Source: Stentor coeruleus (taxonomy: Eukaryota > Ciliophora > Heterotrichea > Heterotrichida > Stentoridae). Taken from it: a DNA stretch of 48,947 bases. Below are positions 21,549-31,593 of the stretch, one piece after another. The position numbers and the translations under genes were made by a program. The notes under the pieces were generated by a model. It did no database searches. It was given only the letters and a program-made list of their open reading frames with translations, and was not told the origin of the DNA. Numbering within the stretch: position 1 is the stretch's first letter; each line of letters opens with the position of its first letter. The stretch covers positions 1-48,947 of the forward strand of contig MPUH01000510.1 in the NCBI GenBank assembly GCA_001970955.1, read 5' to 3'.

Positions 21549-22919
21549 CTAATTTTTCTTCCTTTTCTTTCTATTTTTCTTCCTACCCTGAAGTATAGCA
21601 TCCGCAGGTTTTATTTGCCTCTCTACCGCTTTGATCCATTCCGCATACTCCAAAAGTCCCATAGTCGAATCCCATTTTTTAATTTCTTCCAATTCTTTAA
21701 CCCCTTTAACAACAATTTTCCAATCAATTTCACAATTTTTTTTAACACAAAACAAAATTTGATTAGTATCTTCCTTACATTTACATTTATACAAATTGCC
21801 AAAAACTACTCTCATTTCTTCAATAATTTTACTAATTTGCATATCATTTCCAATCATATTTATAGTTAAAATCCCATCATCAGTCAAGTTTTTACTAAGA
21901 AAACTTGTGAATTCTTGGTTTGTAAATTGTGGTGGTGGGGTTTGAACATTAGGGTCTCCAATACAAATATCAAGAAAAATATGATCAAAAGCTTCACCTG
22001 AGTAATTTTTTGTATATAAAATCGCATCTTCAATAAAAACATGAAATCTTGGGTCTTCAGGAACCCCAAAAAATCTCCTGCCGATTTCGACAACTTGTGG
22101 GTCGATATCAACAGCTGTGATTTCTATATTATTGAAAAATTTCAGTAAAAAAGTTGGTAAAACACAAGCTCCAGCACCAAGGATAAGAAGTTTAAAAGGT
22201 TTATTAAGGACGATTTGAGGGAAAAATGCTAAAGATAAAATCATTGCCCTTTGGCATTCAAAAGTTAAAAAACTGTAATTCCCTGTTACTCGACCTTTTA
22301 ATAAAGAACCTTCTGAAAAAAGTTCTTGTCCTGTTTCGTCTTGAAGTTCTAAACGGATTTCGGATTGGACTTGATTAACATTTGATAAGAAAATTAGTTG
22401 TCTTAGATAATAATCACCTTCTTTGACATCTTCGACTATTGTGTTATTGTTATGGTAGATTAAGGATTTTTCACCTATGTCGCCATTTGTCATAAAAGGT
22501 AGCTTGGTTGTGTTGCAGTTTGGGGGGAGAAGGGAGAGGACTACGGTTTTAAGCTCTTCTTGAACTCCGAGGAGGTCTTTGAATATGTAACCACGGCCGA
22601 GATAGACGAAGATAACTCGGGAAACGTTGATTTGTGTTAGCAAATCAGCCAACCCATCAAAAGTGGCAAAAGTCCAACTCTTTTCCTGTCCTTGTGGTAC
22701 AATAAACACCGCTGCAGTCTTCATCTTAACCTTCCCATTCGAAGCAGCATCAACAACAAAAAACTTATACTTCGGGACCACCCCTTGCGCTTCAAAACAT
22801 TCAATTTTCACATACTGATTCTGTTTCAACGTCAAGGCAATCCTCGACTGAAAAACATGTTTTTCAGGTACTTTCAAAGAAAACCCATCAACATCAATAC
22901 TCCTTACCTGCTCATCCAT
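21549..22919 (-). CDS. METTL13-C-like SAM methyltransferase, 456 aa
   Basis: The Rossmann core carries SAM motif I LLILGAGACVLP (residues about 244-255), a second-strand acidic residue in AVDIDP (Asp271), an IEDAI motif (Asp298) and FDHIFLDI. The layout and the preceding N-terminal region match the C-terminal, spermidine-synthase-like domain of METTL13/eEF1A-methyltransferase, which methylates the N-terminus of eEF1A. Human METTL13 is about 700 aa with an additional N-terminal methyltransferase domain for Lys55. That domain is absent here. The C-terminus is a KKNRKKRKK-type basic tail. It starts only 23 nt after the stop of the upstream same-strand gene. Fold and family are fairly sure; the substrate is inferred. 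Confidence 0.75.
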   Translation of the reverse strand: MDEQVRSIDVDGFSLKVPEKHVFQSRIALTLKQNQYVKIECFEAQGVVPKYKFFVVDAASNGKVKMKTAAVFIVPQGQEKSWTFATFDGLADLLTQINVSRVIFVYLGRGYIFKDLLGVQEELKTVVLSLLPPNCNTTKLPFMTNGDIGEKSLIYHNNNTIVEDVKEGDYYLRQLIFLSNVNQVQSEIRLELQDETGQELFSEGSLLKGRVTGNYSFLTFECQRAMILSLAFFPQIVLNKPFKLLILGAGACVLPTFLLKFFNNIEITAVDIDPQVVEIGRRFFGVPEDPRFHVFIEDAILYTKNYSGEAFDHIFLDICIGDPNVQTPPPQFTNQEFTSFLSKNLTDDGILTINMIGNDMQISKIIEEMRVVFGNLYKCKCKEDTNQILFCVKKNCEIDWKIVVKGVKELEEIKKWDSTMGLLEYAEWIKAVERQIKPADAILQGRKKNRKKRKKN

Positions 22920-22942
22920 TTTCTATATCACCAGTTATTTAT

Positions 22943-24598
22943 CTAGCATAAAATTATATCTAAAAATCGATTCCAATCCGTAGGCTTATGTCTATGCAAC
23001 TCAATCGCTAGATACTTAACTTTATTCACCGTCCCATCCAAATTATCAAACTTTTCATCTAAAACCAAAGCCCTAAACCCTCTATCCAAAGGTTCTGACA
23101 AAACCAAAGCTGTCAATACATCAACATACTCAGTAATCGACGAAGCAGCTAATTTCCCTAAATTATAGCTTCTTTTAAGCCTTTTCAATACAGCTCCAAC
23201 ATTTTCATTTTCATCAAACATCGGTGCACAAAAGCTTTTACAAATCCCCCTATCCTCACCTTCTAATACTTTTAATATTAACAAAGCTGGTATACTAACA
23301 AAAAGTTCACTATCAGAACATTCAAGTTGTTCTTTAAAAACCCGATATTTGCTACTAGTTGACTCTATCATATTAGATAAAAATACAAGTTGATTACATT
23401 TTCTCGAGTTTAAAAAATAGATTTTCCCACGTTCCCAACTTGATTCGAATTTAACTAAAGCGTCAACTAATTCTGGGTTGTTTTTCAGTTGTGGGTCAAC
23501 AATTTCTATATTTTGTGAGTATTTTCTAAATAAAACCCTTAGCCCAGAGAATGATTGACGGATTTTTTCAGCAAGGTTTCTTATGCATTTAGTTTGTGTT
23601 GACATCCTTCTTAATAATCCTTCTGAAGCATTTAAGATATCAATAGTCAAATCATCCCTACCTTTTCCTTCAATATTAGCTACTGAGTTGATTTTCCCGA
23701 TTATTGTAACAAGCCTAGATTTCATTTCAAAAACTTCAGGGCTATCAATAGTTGATTTGTTTTTTTCTTTATAATTCGAATCAAGGACTGTAATTTGATG
23801 TTCTAATTGTATAGCTTGTTCTATATAACGCCTTGCATCGCTTTCAATTGCCATGAGCTCATGGACATAAAGTTGTTCAAAATCTACCCATAAAGCATCG
23901 AAATCTTTAAGACATTGACTGATTTCAGCTTTGATTTGAATCAGTGTACCAGCAAAAGTTTCATCACAAACTCTACTATAAATATCTTTCAACAAAAACT
24001 GAAGCCTGACGAAATTCTGAAACAAGTCGCTGCCAGCTTGGAGGACTTCTGCTGAAAACACATATTTTTCTCCATTAACATACAAATAAGGAAATCCTTC
24101 TTGAGCTGAGTCTAATATTTCAGTCAAGTAACATAAACTGTTTTCCCTATATAATACCCTATAAGCTCGTGAAAACTGGTTTCGATAATCTCTAGAACCA
24201 CATGGGACTTTATATACTTCACAAAGCTTTTCGACTTGATTTAAGAATTTCTTACATGATCTTTGCCCATGGTCTGAATCAAGATCATATCTTTGATCAC
24301 CTCTAAGAAACAATTGTGATGCACATATAACTGTATGCTCAAGAAGTAAGAAATCTGAACTTCTTCGAAACTCTTCTATGTCTGTTAAAGGACGTGCTGG
24401 AGCTGTTGATGCTCTTAGGGCCATGTGTTTTGAAGAAAAATCTGCGAAGTCTTCTTCTTTATCAGAAGCACTTGGGTAACTTTCTTCTTCACTTTCGGAA
24501 GAGTTTAGGATCATGTCTTGAAGCTCAAGGCTTTGTTCTTGGAATGAAGAATATGCTGAAATGTCGTTTCCTGGCATTTCGAATGAGTCGCTGTACAT
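22943..24598 (-). CDS. Unknown 551-aa protein, mostly helical
   Basis: The open frame runs from ATG 24598 to TAG 22943. The first 75 residues are acidic and Ser/Glu-rich, with phosphorylation-like SSESEEESYPSASDKEED. From about 80 onward the protein is compact, with amphipathic helices, several cysteines and conserved-looking aromatic positions (YRNQFSRAYRVLYRENSLCY; FDALWVDFEQLYVHEL). I do not recognise the family. There are no membrane segments. The 23-nt gap to the methyltransferase downstream is too short for ordinary separate 3' and 5' flanks, which suggests read-through or a shared transcript. Confidence 0.75.
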   Translation of the reverse strand: MYSDSFEMPGNDISAYSSFQEQSLELQDMILNSSESEEESYPSASDKEEDFADFSSKHMALRASTAPARPLTDIEEFRRSSDFLLLEHTVICASQLFLRGDQRYDLDSDHGQRSCKKFLNQVEKLCEVYKVPCGSRDYRNQFSRAYRVLYRENSLCYLTEILDSAQEGFPYLYVNGEKYVFSAEVLQAGSDLFQNFVRLQFLLKDIYSRVCDETFAGTLIQIKAEISQCLKDFDALWVDFEQLYVHELMAIESDARRYIEQAIQLEHQITVLDSNYKEKNKSTIDSPEVFEMKSRLVTIIGKINSVANIEGKGRDDLTIDILNASEGLLRRMSTQTKCIRNLAEKIRQSFSGLRVLFRKYSQNIEIVDPQLKNNPELVDALVKFESSWERGKIYFLNSRKCNQLVFLSNMIESTSSKYRVFKEQLECSDSELFVSIPALLILKVLEGEDRGICKSFCAPMFDENENVGAVLKRLKRSYNLGKLAASSITEYVDVLTALVLSEPLDRGFRALVLDEKFDNLDGTVNKVKYLAIELHRHKPTDWNRFLDIILC

Positions 24599-25883
24599 TT
24601 TATGCTAATATTATTTGACTAGATGATTTTTTTATTTGATTGGGTTGTGGAAAGTTTTGGAAATATGTGTGGAGGATTAGAAAGGTGAAGGTTTTTTATG
24701 TGGATTTTTTTGAGAAGATTTTTGAAGTCATGGGTTTGAGGATTTTGTGTTTGAAATTAGAATTTATGATGGAAAGTTGAAAGTTGTGGAGCGGATTTTT
24801 AGGATTTTTTTTTGTAGGAATATGGAATTAGATGATTTAGATATTAAAATTATTAAAGCTTTAAATAACTGATTAAAAGGATTTTCCTGATGCCCAAAAA
24901 AAAATATAACTCCTCAGAAATAAAAATTTCTCCTAATTAGTCTTGAAATAAACCATAATAGTACAAATAAAGCCACATATCAAATTATCATATCTTACAA
25001 TTACATCTTCAAATAATAATAACAATCCTATATAAAAAACCCTTAACTTACACTTAACCTTGATTACTCCTATTCGAAAAAAGAAATTATAATCATCTAA
25101 TTTCAATATATTTTTATGTATCATCTTCAATTTACTATAACAAAACTTAATCTCAATCCTAAAAAAAGCCAAAATTCAATAAACTACCTTTAAAGTTTAA
25201 ATTCCCATCATTTACCTAAAAAATACCCATCTCTAAATCCAAAACTTATATTCAAAAAATTCAAATAAAACCCAATAATCCTATATATCCTATATTATTT
25301 TCATTATAAATCTTAACAACAGCTAACTCATACTTTTTCTTATCATCAAACCTAATAAGTTTCTGCATAAATTAAAAAATCTCCTAATACTTTTTCTTGA
25401 CAACTCAAACCCAAAAAACTTATCCTGTTTACCTTTTTTCATTTATATTATCCAATATAATCCATTTCGATTTTACCAACTCAGGCTCTCTTAATTAAAG
25501 CTTAAAACTTTCTCTCTATAATATTCTTAAAAGTTCCTTTATATAATAAACAAACACATAAATCCTATTATCTAACCAAACCATCTTTATCTCCAACTTG
25601 AGCTTTTTCCCTCTATTCTTCTATAACACCCATAAAATACTATAAATCTTCTCATATAAAAATCCCTGTCTAATCCCCAAATCTTAAAAGAAACTTCATC
25701 CCCCAATACTTTAAATTTTCATAAAAATTCTATCTCCTAAATGTAAATATCATGACAAAATGCTCAAACCTAAGTTTTAACAAAAGTGGATCTTTCTCCT
25801 ATCTTTTCAAACCCTTGAATTTCTATAGAAATAAATAATTTATGAATCAATTCTAATCCTCCCATTTATATTGGCCAGTTTAT
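24599..25883. other. Divergent intergenic region with strong strand asymmetry
   Basis: This 1.28-kb gap lies between divergent genes. 24661-24720 has 18 G and 0 C; 25561-25620 has 2 G and 18 C. The switch is near 24,850. Both promoters should be here. One frame on the minus strand at 24933-25172 is open but lacks an ATG, and I do not count it as a gene. Confidence 0.6.
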
Positions 25884-27491
25884 ATGGGCGATCTGACTGC
25901 ATCATCGACGAGATTTTTACACTCCTTATTCAGTATCCCCCCAGCAGCCCGTAGCCAGGAAGATCTTGAGGAAATCATGGGTTATACAAAAGATAGTAAA
26001 TTCCTCAAAAAAATCTGCGAAGAACAGAACTCAGACCGTATCCATTGGGAATGCTGTAGGGTTATGACATTAGAAGTATATGAACGTAACCAGCGAATAA
26101 TGAACTTTGGGGAAGTTAGCGACAAGTTTTTTATAATAATCAAAGGCAAAGTTAATACAATCTTCCCAACCAGGTCTCTTAAACGGTCATTAACAATGAA
26201 TAAAGACATGACAAAAGGACTTGAAAGGTTAAAAACGACAATCAAAGATGAATTTGATATAGAAAAACATGATGAAAACGAAAAACAAGAAGCTTTTGTG
26301 AGGAATATAAGAAGACATCATAGCAATGTAGACTTTGAATATTTAGCTAACTTTGGTGTAGTCGAAAATCCAGAAGAAAGCAAAATGCTCACATCTGGGG
26401 ATATTTTTGGGGATATAGCCTTGCTAAACAGCAAGCCTAGAGCGGCGACAGTAGAAGCTAAAGAGACTTGTTATTTGGCTGTTATATCAAAAAAAGACTT
26501 TCATAGGATTTTGTGTACTGATGCTGCGAAAAGCTTAGAAGAAAGGGTTACATTTTTAAAAGCTTTACCTGCATTTTCTAAAGTGACAAATAATAGTTTA
26601 CAGAAACTTGCTTTGAGTTTTTGTGAGAAAACTTATCATAAAGATCAAAAAGTATATGATGAAGCGGATATGGCTGAGACTATAAATTTTGTTAAGAGTG
26701 GGGAATTTAAATTGAGTCAAGGGGAAATTATTGCCACAACGAAATATGCGGAGAATAGTGATGTTTTTTTAAGACTGTCTCAGATGAAGAAAATGAAGAA
26801 AAGGGTTAATCAGAGAGTTGTGATTAAAGGGAAAAATGAGATTTTTGGGTATGAGGAACTGATTGAGAAGAAAAATGCGAGGTTTAGGAAATGCACTTGT
26901 TATTCGAATTTCGGCTTGGTTTATGAGGTGAAGATTGAGGTAAGAGGTATTTAGACATTTAAGAAATTCACATGCTTTCCAGAAATAATAGCGTTCTTAC
27001 ATAAAAAGTATCAAAATGATTATATAAGATCATCAACTAACCTTGGTCCACTTAAGGAAATCGAGAAATTCAAACAGTGTACATCACCTAAAATATCACT
27101 TTCTGGTAAAGTTCAGGATATACTTAAACGTATGCGTAATAAAGATGATTTTACTAATACACCAAAAAATAAGTCACCTATAAAATTTCATGCTCCGACA
27201 CTATCTCTTGATAATACTCACAAGACTGATTTTGAATACAACTTTTTATGCATTCCGAAAGGTTTAGACAGAAAGAATAAAAAAAGTTTAGGGGAAATAA
27301 AAAATATAGGATCCAAATCTAGTGAACTTATTGCCCATAAGAGTTATTTAAATAATATATTGAAAAATGTTAAGAAAAAAAGTAAATTCGATTGTGTTAG
27401 TCCGATTTTAGAAGGGTCAAAAAGCAAATTAGAATTTACAACACCTAGAAATGATCTGAAAAGATGGTCGCTTTTTGATTGGGTGATGTAA
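25884..27491 (+). CDS. Cyclic-nucleotide-binding-domain protein, 530 aa (one 15-nt intron)
   Basis: Exons 25884-26939 and 26955-27491 are joined over the 15-nt intron 26940-26954 (phase 0). Residues about 45-210 form a CNB domain. It has the beta-roll segment FFIIIKGKV, then an insertion of about 70 charged residues (95-165), then the phosphate-binding cassette GDIFGDIALLNSKPRAATVEA. The cassette has the Pro-Arg-Ala-Ala core and Arg186, but the usual ribose-binding Glu of FGE is Asp177. A second CNB-like unit (about 222-355) lacks the PRAA cassette, so it is probably structural. The C-terminal about 175 residues are basic and disordered. No kinase or channel domain is present, so it is a PKA-regulatory-like or stand-alone sensor. 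Nucleotide binding is inference. Confidence 0.8.
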
Positions 27492-28409
27492 ATATTTATA
27501 TATGATTTTTTGTTGTTGTTTAATATAAAAATTATTATTAAAGAAAAGTTTTTTTGGTTTGTGTGTGAGATTGAGAAATTATATAATGTATGAGATATTG
27601 ATTTTTAGTTAAAAAAAAAAAAGATAATTTTTATGGAAGTTTTATGATTTTAATGTATGATATTTGTATTAGCTTTTTTTATATACTTGCTATGAATATA
27701 TATAAGAAATAGAATATATTGTCAGCTTTGAAGAATTAGTGATAGGTTTTATATAATTATTAAAGGTAAATCTAGGATCTTCACACTAATCCTAACTCTA
27801 CACTAAGTAGAAGCCGCAACTCGAAACCGGTAAACGTTTAAATACATGAATACTCTTCGAAAAAGTTCACCTCTAATCACCATAAGAAATAAGAGAAATT
27901 CAATTGAGGATCAAAAACCCTAGCTAGATAAAACCGAAATCAACATATTATTCCTAGCAAAAAACTGAGAAATCAAAGAGCTCAAGCATTTTAACACATA
28001 AAAAAAATATTATTTCTAAAACTAGCCTTAATCAATAGGAATCCTTAAACCACAAAATCAAAGCCTCTTAAATTTACAAAACATCATCAAAGCTTCTTAA
28101 ATTTACAAAACATCCATATACCTCATAAAAACTTAAAAAAATCCTTTACAACAACATCTTAAAAACCTTAAAAAAAAAAATCAGCCTATTAAAAAGCCTT
28201 CTATTCAAAACTCTAAAACCTAATCTGCCACTTTTTATCTTCCCTACTTCAAAAAACCCGTAAAATTCTTCAACAGAAAATCTCCATAAAAAAACCAAGC
28301 ATCCAACAACAAAAACTATTCTAAACAACCCAAAGCCAACAACATAAAAGCCTAAAAACTTTCATTTTTAAACTTACCATCTAACTTCAAAAATTAATCT
28401 AATACACTA
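27492..28409. other. Intergenic between convergent genes
   Basis: G/T-rich sequence to about 27,770 is followed by A/C-rich sequence. A short, less AT-rich patch lies near 27,780-27,850, but I found no tRNA fold or open frame in it. Confidence 0.5.
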
Positions 28410-29123
28410 TCAAAACACACCACATTTGCAACCTTTTCTCACATCAACTTCTTCTTCTTCTTTTTGTATAATAATATTAAGCGAATCTCCTAAACATTTC
28501 AACCTTTTCGTTAAACTGAAATTCTCTAAATCAGTTCTATGTATCATAACTTCTGTTTCCCCTAATCTTTCTGAAGCTATTCTAATTTCTGCTTGTATCA
28601 TATATATTTGATCATATATACTTTTCATAGCTTCATCATCTTGATTTTCTTGAATTCTTTCATATTCTATTTGAGATTTATTACATTTGTTTTCTTCCAT
28701 TGCATCAACAAGAACTTTTTTAACATTTTCTAGTTCGTTAACTAGGGCATTTTTCTTATCTGAGATTATTATTGAATGAGAGAGGAACTCTTTTGAAGTG
28801 TCTTTAAAAAGTTTGACTGTCTTTTTGATTGTCCGGCGAAGTTCGGTATTTTTTTCTCGAATTTCAGATATGTCGCTTATATATGAGATATCATCACCGA
28901 TTATGGAAGAATCATTACTGAAAAAACTCCCTGACATGAAAGTATCGTCAAAGTCTTTGGGTGGGGGTACGCCATGATTTTTGTTTTGCTCGGATATTGC
29001 GCTAAGACTTTGGACTAACCCTGCGACAATTTCATCTGATAGCCTTACATCCTCACATTTATCATGTCCCCTATGAGCAGCATTTTCTGGTATTTCGCCG
29101 TGTTCTCTTTTGTGGACACTCAT
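28410..29123 (-). CDS. Coiled-coil protein with possible CaaX end, 237 aa
   Basis: I take ATG 29123 (MSVHKREHGEIPENAAH) as the start; the frame extends upstream but without another ATG. It ends at TGA 28410. Residues about 85-225 are Glu/Lys/Ile/Leu-rich and should form a coiled coil. The last residues are KGCKCGVF. The terminal CGVF fits a CaaX prenylation box, with Phe favouring geranylgeranylation, and an extra Cys two residues upstream could be acylated. Prenylation is inference from four residues. No other domain was recognised. Confidence 0.7.
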   Translation of the reverse strand: MSVHKREHGEIPENAAHRGHDKCEDVRLSDEIVAGLVQSLSAISEQNKNHGVPPPKDFDDTFMSGSFFSNDSSIIGDDISYISDISEIREKNTELRRTIKKTVKLFKDTSKEFLSHSIIISDKKNALVNELENVKKVLVDAMEENKCNKSQIEYERIQENQDDEAMKSIYDQIYMIQAEIRIASERLGETEVMIHRTDLENFSLTKRLKCLGDSLNIIIQKEEEEVDVRKGCKCGVF

Positions 29124-29342
29124 TACTATTAAAATTATTAAAATTTTGTAAATCAAAGCACAAAAAATACTAAAAATTCATAAGTATCTGGGTTTTTTTG
29201 TATAATATTTGATTAGTAATTATATAAAATCTAAATTAGTATTAGAAAATTTGATATGGAATTAAAGATCAAAGTTTGCTTGTAAGTGATTTTATTCTGA
29301 AAGAAAATTGCAAACTTATTACAAAAAATGACTCTAAATTAA

Positions 29343-31238
29343 TTATTTACCAATAAAAGTCCACCCTGGAAGTGAACTATTTATCTCATTCTGAGAATCT
29401 GCAATTATAACCTCAGGTAAATACTGACTCTCATTTGACATAATATATGGTACTGGTGGTCTCAATCCTCTATTATAAACCAAATCCCAATCAATTCCAT
29501 AAAAAAACTCATGTTTCTTAATCTGACTAATTCCACCAACACAACCCAGCCTCTTATTCGGATCTTTCTGCAACAAATCCCTAAGCAAATTTTTACATTC
29601 TATACTCAACGAAGTCGGTACTCTTAGTTTAGCTTTTTTTATATTCGAAAACATCTCGCTTTTATTTTGTGAGTAAAATGGAGGGATTCCAATAATCATT
29701 TCATATAAAAGCACTCCCAACAAATAACAGTCCACAGCTTTACCATGGCCAGTACGTTTAAGGATTTCTGGGGCTAAATATGCAGCACTTCCACAAAAAC
29801 TCTTAGCTGAGTCTTTTTCTATAACTCCTTCTTTAGATAACCCAAAGTCAGTTAATAATGCATGACCATCAGTATCAATAACAATATTATCAGGTTTTAA
29901 ATCTCTATATATTATATCTCTTTTATGTAATTCTTCAAGTGCTAAAAGTATTTCGCATAAGTAAATCCTTGATCTTTCTTCTGAAAACCTTTTTTCTCTT
30001 AATAAAAACCCCCCTAAACTACCTCCAGGACAATAATCTAAAAGCAAATATAATTTGTTATCAGTTTGGAATGAATATCTTAAACATACAATAAAAGGGT
30101 GTTTTATAGCACTAGCGATATTTCTTTCAGCCATAGCGTATTTTAAAAGGTTTTGTCCCATGATTTTGTTTTTCATTAGTATTTTCATAGCAAATAACTG
30201 TTTAGTGTCTTTTTTTTCTACAAGAAATACTTCGCCAAAACTTCCTTTGCCGAGGATTTTTATTGGTCGGAAATGCCCTGGGGAAAGTTTTTGTATGTTG
30301 TCAAAGTCTTCAGAATTGTTTGGAGAATTATGGATTATCTTATTGATTTTCTGGATCATACCCATTAAATCAATTGGCTTGGCTAGGGTAAATAATGAAT
30401 TTGTGTTATGGGGTTGTTCTTTTTTGAAAATCTCTTGGACGCTTTCTCGGGTATTGATTTCCATTGCAGTTTTCCCTTCGGAGTTTTTTATGCTCAGGTC
30501 AGGACCTTTGTTTAAAAGCCATTCTAGAAGTTCTTTTGAGCCTAGTTGTGCTGAATAATGAACTGGAGTGTTTTCTAGGTCGTCAGGGATGTTTATATTA
30601 GCCCCTGAACGGACTAGAAGTTGAGCTAAAGGGATTTGGTTGTTTATACAAGCTAGATGAAGTGGGGTTTTTTTGTGGATGTTTATAGGGTTTTTATCGA
30701 TGTTGTCCCCGTAGTCTAAAAGGATCTCACATATTTTTAGATGTCCGTGCATAGCTGCTATGTGTAAAGGGGTGTTACCTTCAGTATCTTTAGCATTTGG
30801 CTGAGCAACTAGTTCTCCATATTCTCTTCTATCTAACAACTGCCTACAAAGACTTACATTATTACTTCCTACAGCTTCAATCAAAGCTATGTCCATCTTA
30901 GAAATTTGTTCTTTATAACTTTCTAAAGCTTCTACATATTGTTCAGTTGATATCAAGTCTGAGAATTTTCTAATAAAATTTCTCTTAGATGTTTGAATTG
31001 CAATAATATGTCTGAACCCTGGGTTAAAATTGTTACTTGGTAAATCTTGTGCTAGGGTTCCTTCACTAATTGAACCATATGAGGGTAAGAATAAGCTAGT
31101 TTCATCTTTAATTTTATTTAAAATGTCCCCTGATGATGAGGTTTGTGTAACGTCTGATGGATTTTTTCCATGATTTTTTTCTAGTATAAGAAACCCATCA
31201 AGAAGTTTCTTTAGGTTTTTAGCCATAATGCTTTCCAT
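29343..31238 (-). CDS. Ankyrin-repeat AGC-family protein kinase, 631 aa
   Basis: Residues about 115-270 hold four ankyrin repeats (for example GNTPLHIAAMHGHLKICEIL and TPLHLACINNQIPLAQLLV). The kinase domain spans about 323-585. It has the Gly loop GKGSFG (330-335), the catalytic Lys352 in FAMKIL, alpha-C Glu371, the catalytic loop YRDLKPDN (Asp446), DFG 464-466 and the APE motif in AAYLAPEI. All key residues are present, so an active Ser/Thr kinase is expected. The tail after the domain (GLRPPVPYI) is the AGC-type extension. An FxxF hydrophobic motif is not obvious; the protein ends in GWTFIGK. The ankyrin-AGC fusion is a known protist architecture. The activating signal and substrates are unknown. 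Confidence 0.9.
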   Translation of the reverse strand: MESIMAKNLKKLLDGFLILEKNHGKNPSDVTQTSSSGDILNKIKDETSLFLPSYGSISEGTLAQDLPSNNFNPGFRHIIAIQTSKRNFIRKFSDLISTEQYVEALESYKEQISKMDIALIEAVGSNNVSLCRQLLDRREYGELVAQPNAKDTEGNTPLHIAAMHGHLKICEILLDYGDNIDKNPINIHKKTPLHLACINNQIPLAQLLVRSGANINIPDDLENTPVHYSAQLGSKELLEWLLNKGPDLSIKNSEGKTAMEINTRESVQEIFKKEQPHNTNSLFTLAKPIDLMGMIQKINKIIHNSPNNSEDFDNIQKLSPGHFRPIKILGKGSFGEVFLVEKKDTKQLFAMKILMKNKIMGQNLLKYAMAERNIASAIKHPFIVCLRYSFQTDNKLYLLLDYCPGGSLGGFLLREKRFSEERSRIYLCEILLALEELHKRDIIYRDLKPDNIVIDTDGHALLTDFGLSKEGVIEKDSAKSFCGSAAYLAPEILKRTGHGKAVDCYLLGVLLYEMIIGIPPFYSQNKSEMFSNIKKAKLRVPTSLSIECKNLLRDLLQKDPNKRLGCVGGISQIKKHEFFYGIDWDLVYNRGLRPPVPYIMSNESQYLPEVIIADSQNEINSSLPGWTFIGK

Positions 31239-31593
31239 TTATTATATGTTATGATAATGATAAGAACTAGAGAAAGGTTGGGTTTTTTATGAATGATAAG
31301 GTGTAGAGGAGGAAGATGGGGTTTGAAATTAAGTAAATGATGAGAATTGGAATTATTAAATAGAGGAGGAAAGGTTTTATTTTAGTTTTGGGGGGTTTTG
31401 TAGTGGAATTTTATGATTTGATATTTTTTTTGTATTAGGATTTTGGAACTAGGTAGTTTATGGCTTGAAATTTTTTAACAAAAACACACAATTGGATTAT
31501 GTTATTAATAATGCATTATAAGCAAATCTAGAATATTTGATTCTACAATAACAAATAGAAATGATAAAATCTTTTATATTATACTAATAATCA
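31239..31593. other. Divergent promoter region
   Basis: 355 nt lie between divergent starts. The sequence is G/T-rich near the kinase and A-rich with some C near the CTFxP gene. No discrete motif was recognised. Confidence 0.5.

Noticed and set aside
24933..25172. Minus-strand open frame of about 79 codons in the divergent gap
   Set aside because: There is no ATG at its start, the composition is that of the surrounding non-coding DNA, and there is no neighbouring exon.
27780..27860. Less AT-rich patch as a tRNA gene
   Set aside because: I could not build a cloverleaf or find a T-loop consensus.
28146..28328. Minus-strand open frame of about 60 codons in the 27.5-28.4 kb gap
   Set aside because: It is low-complexity Phe/Leu/Arg sequence from A/C-rich DNA, with no domain or support.
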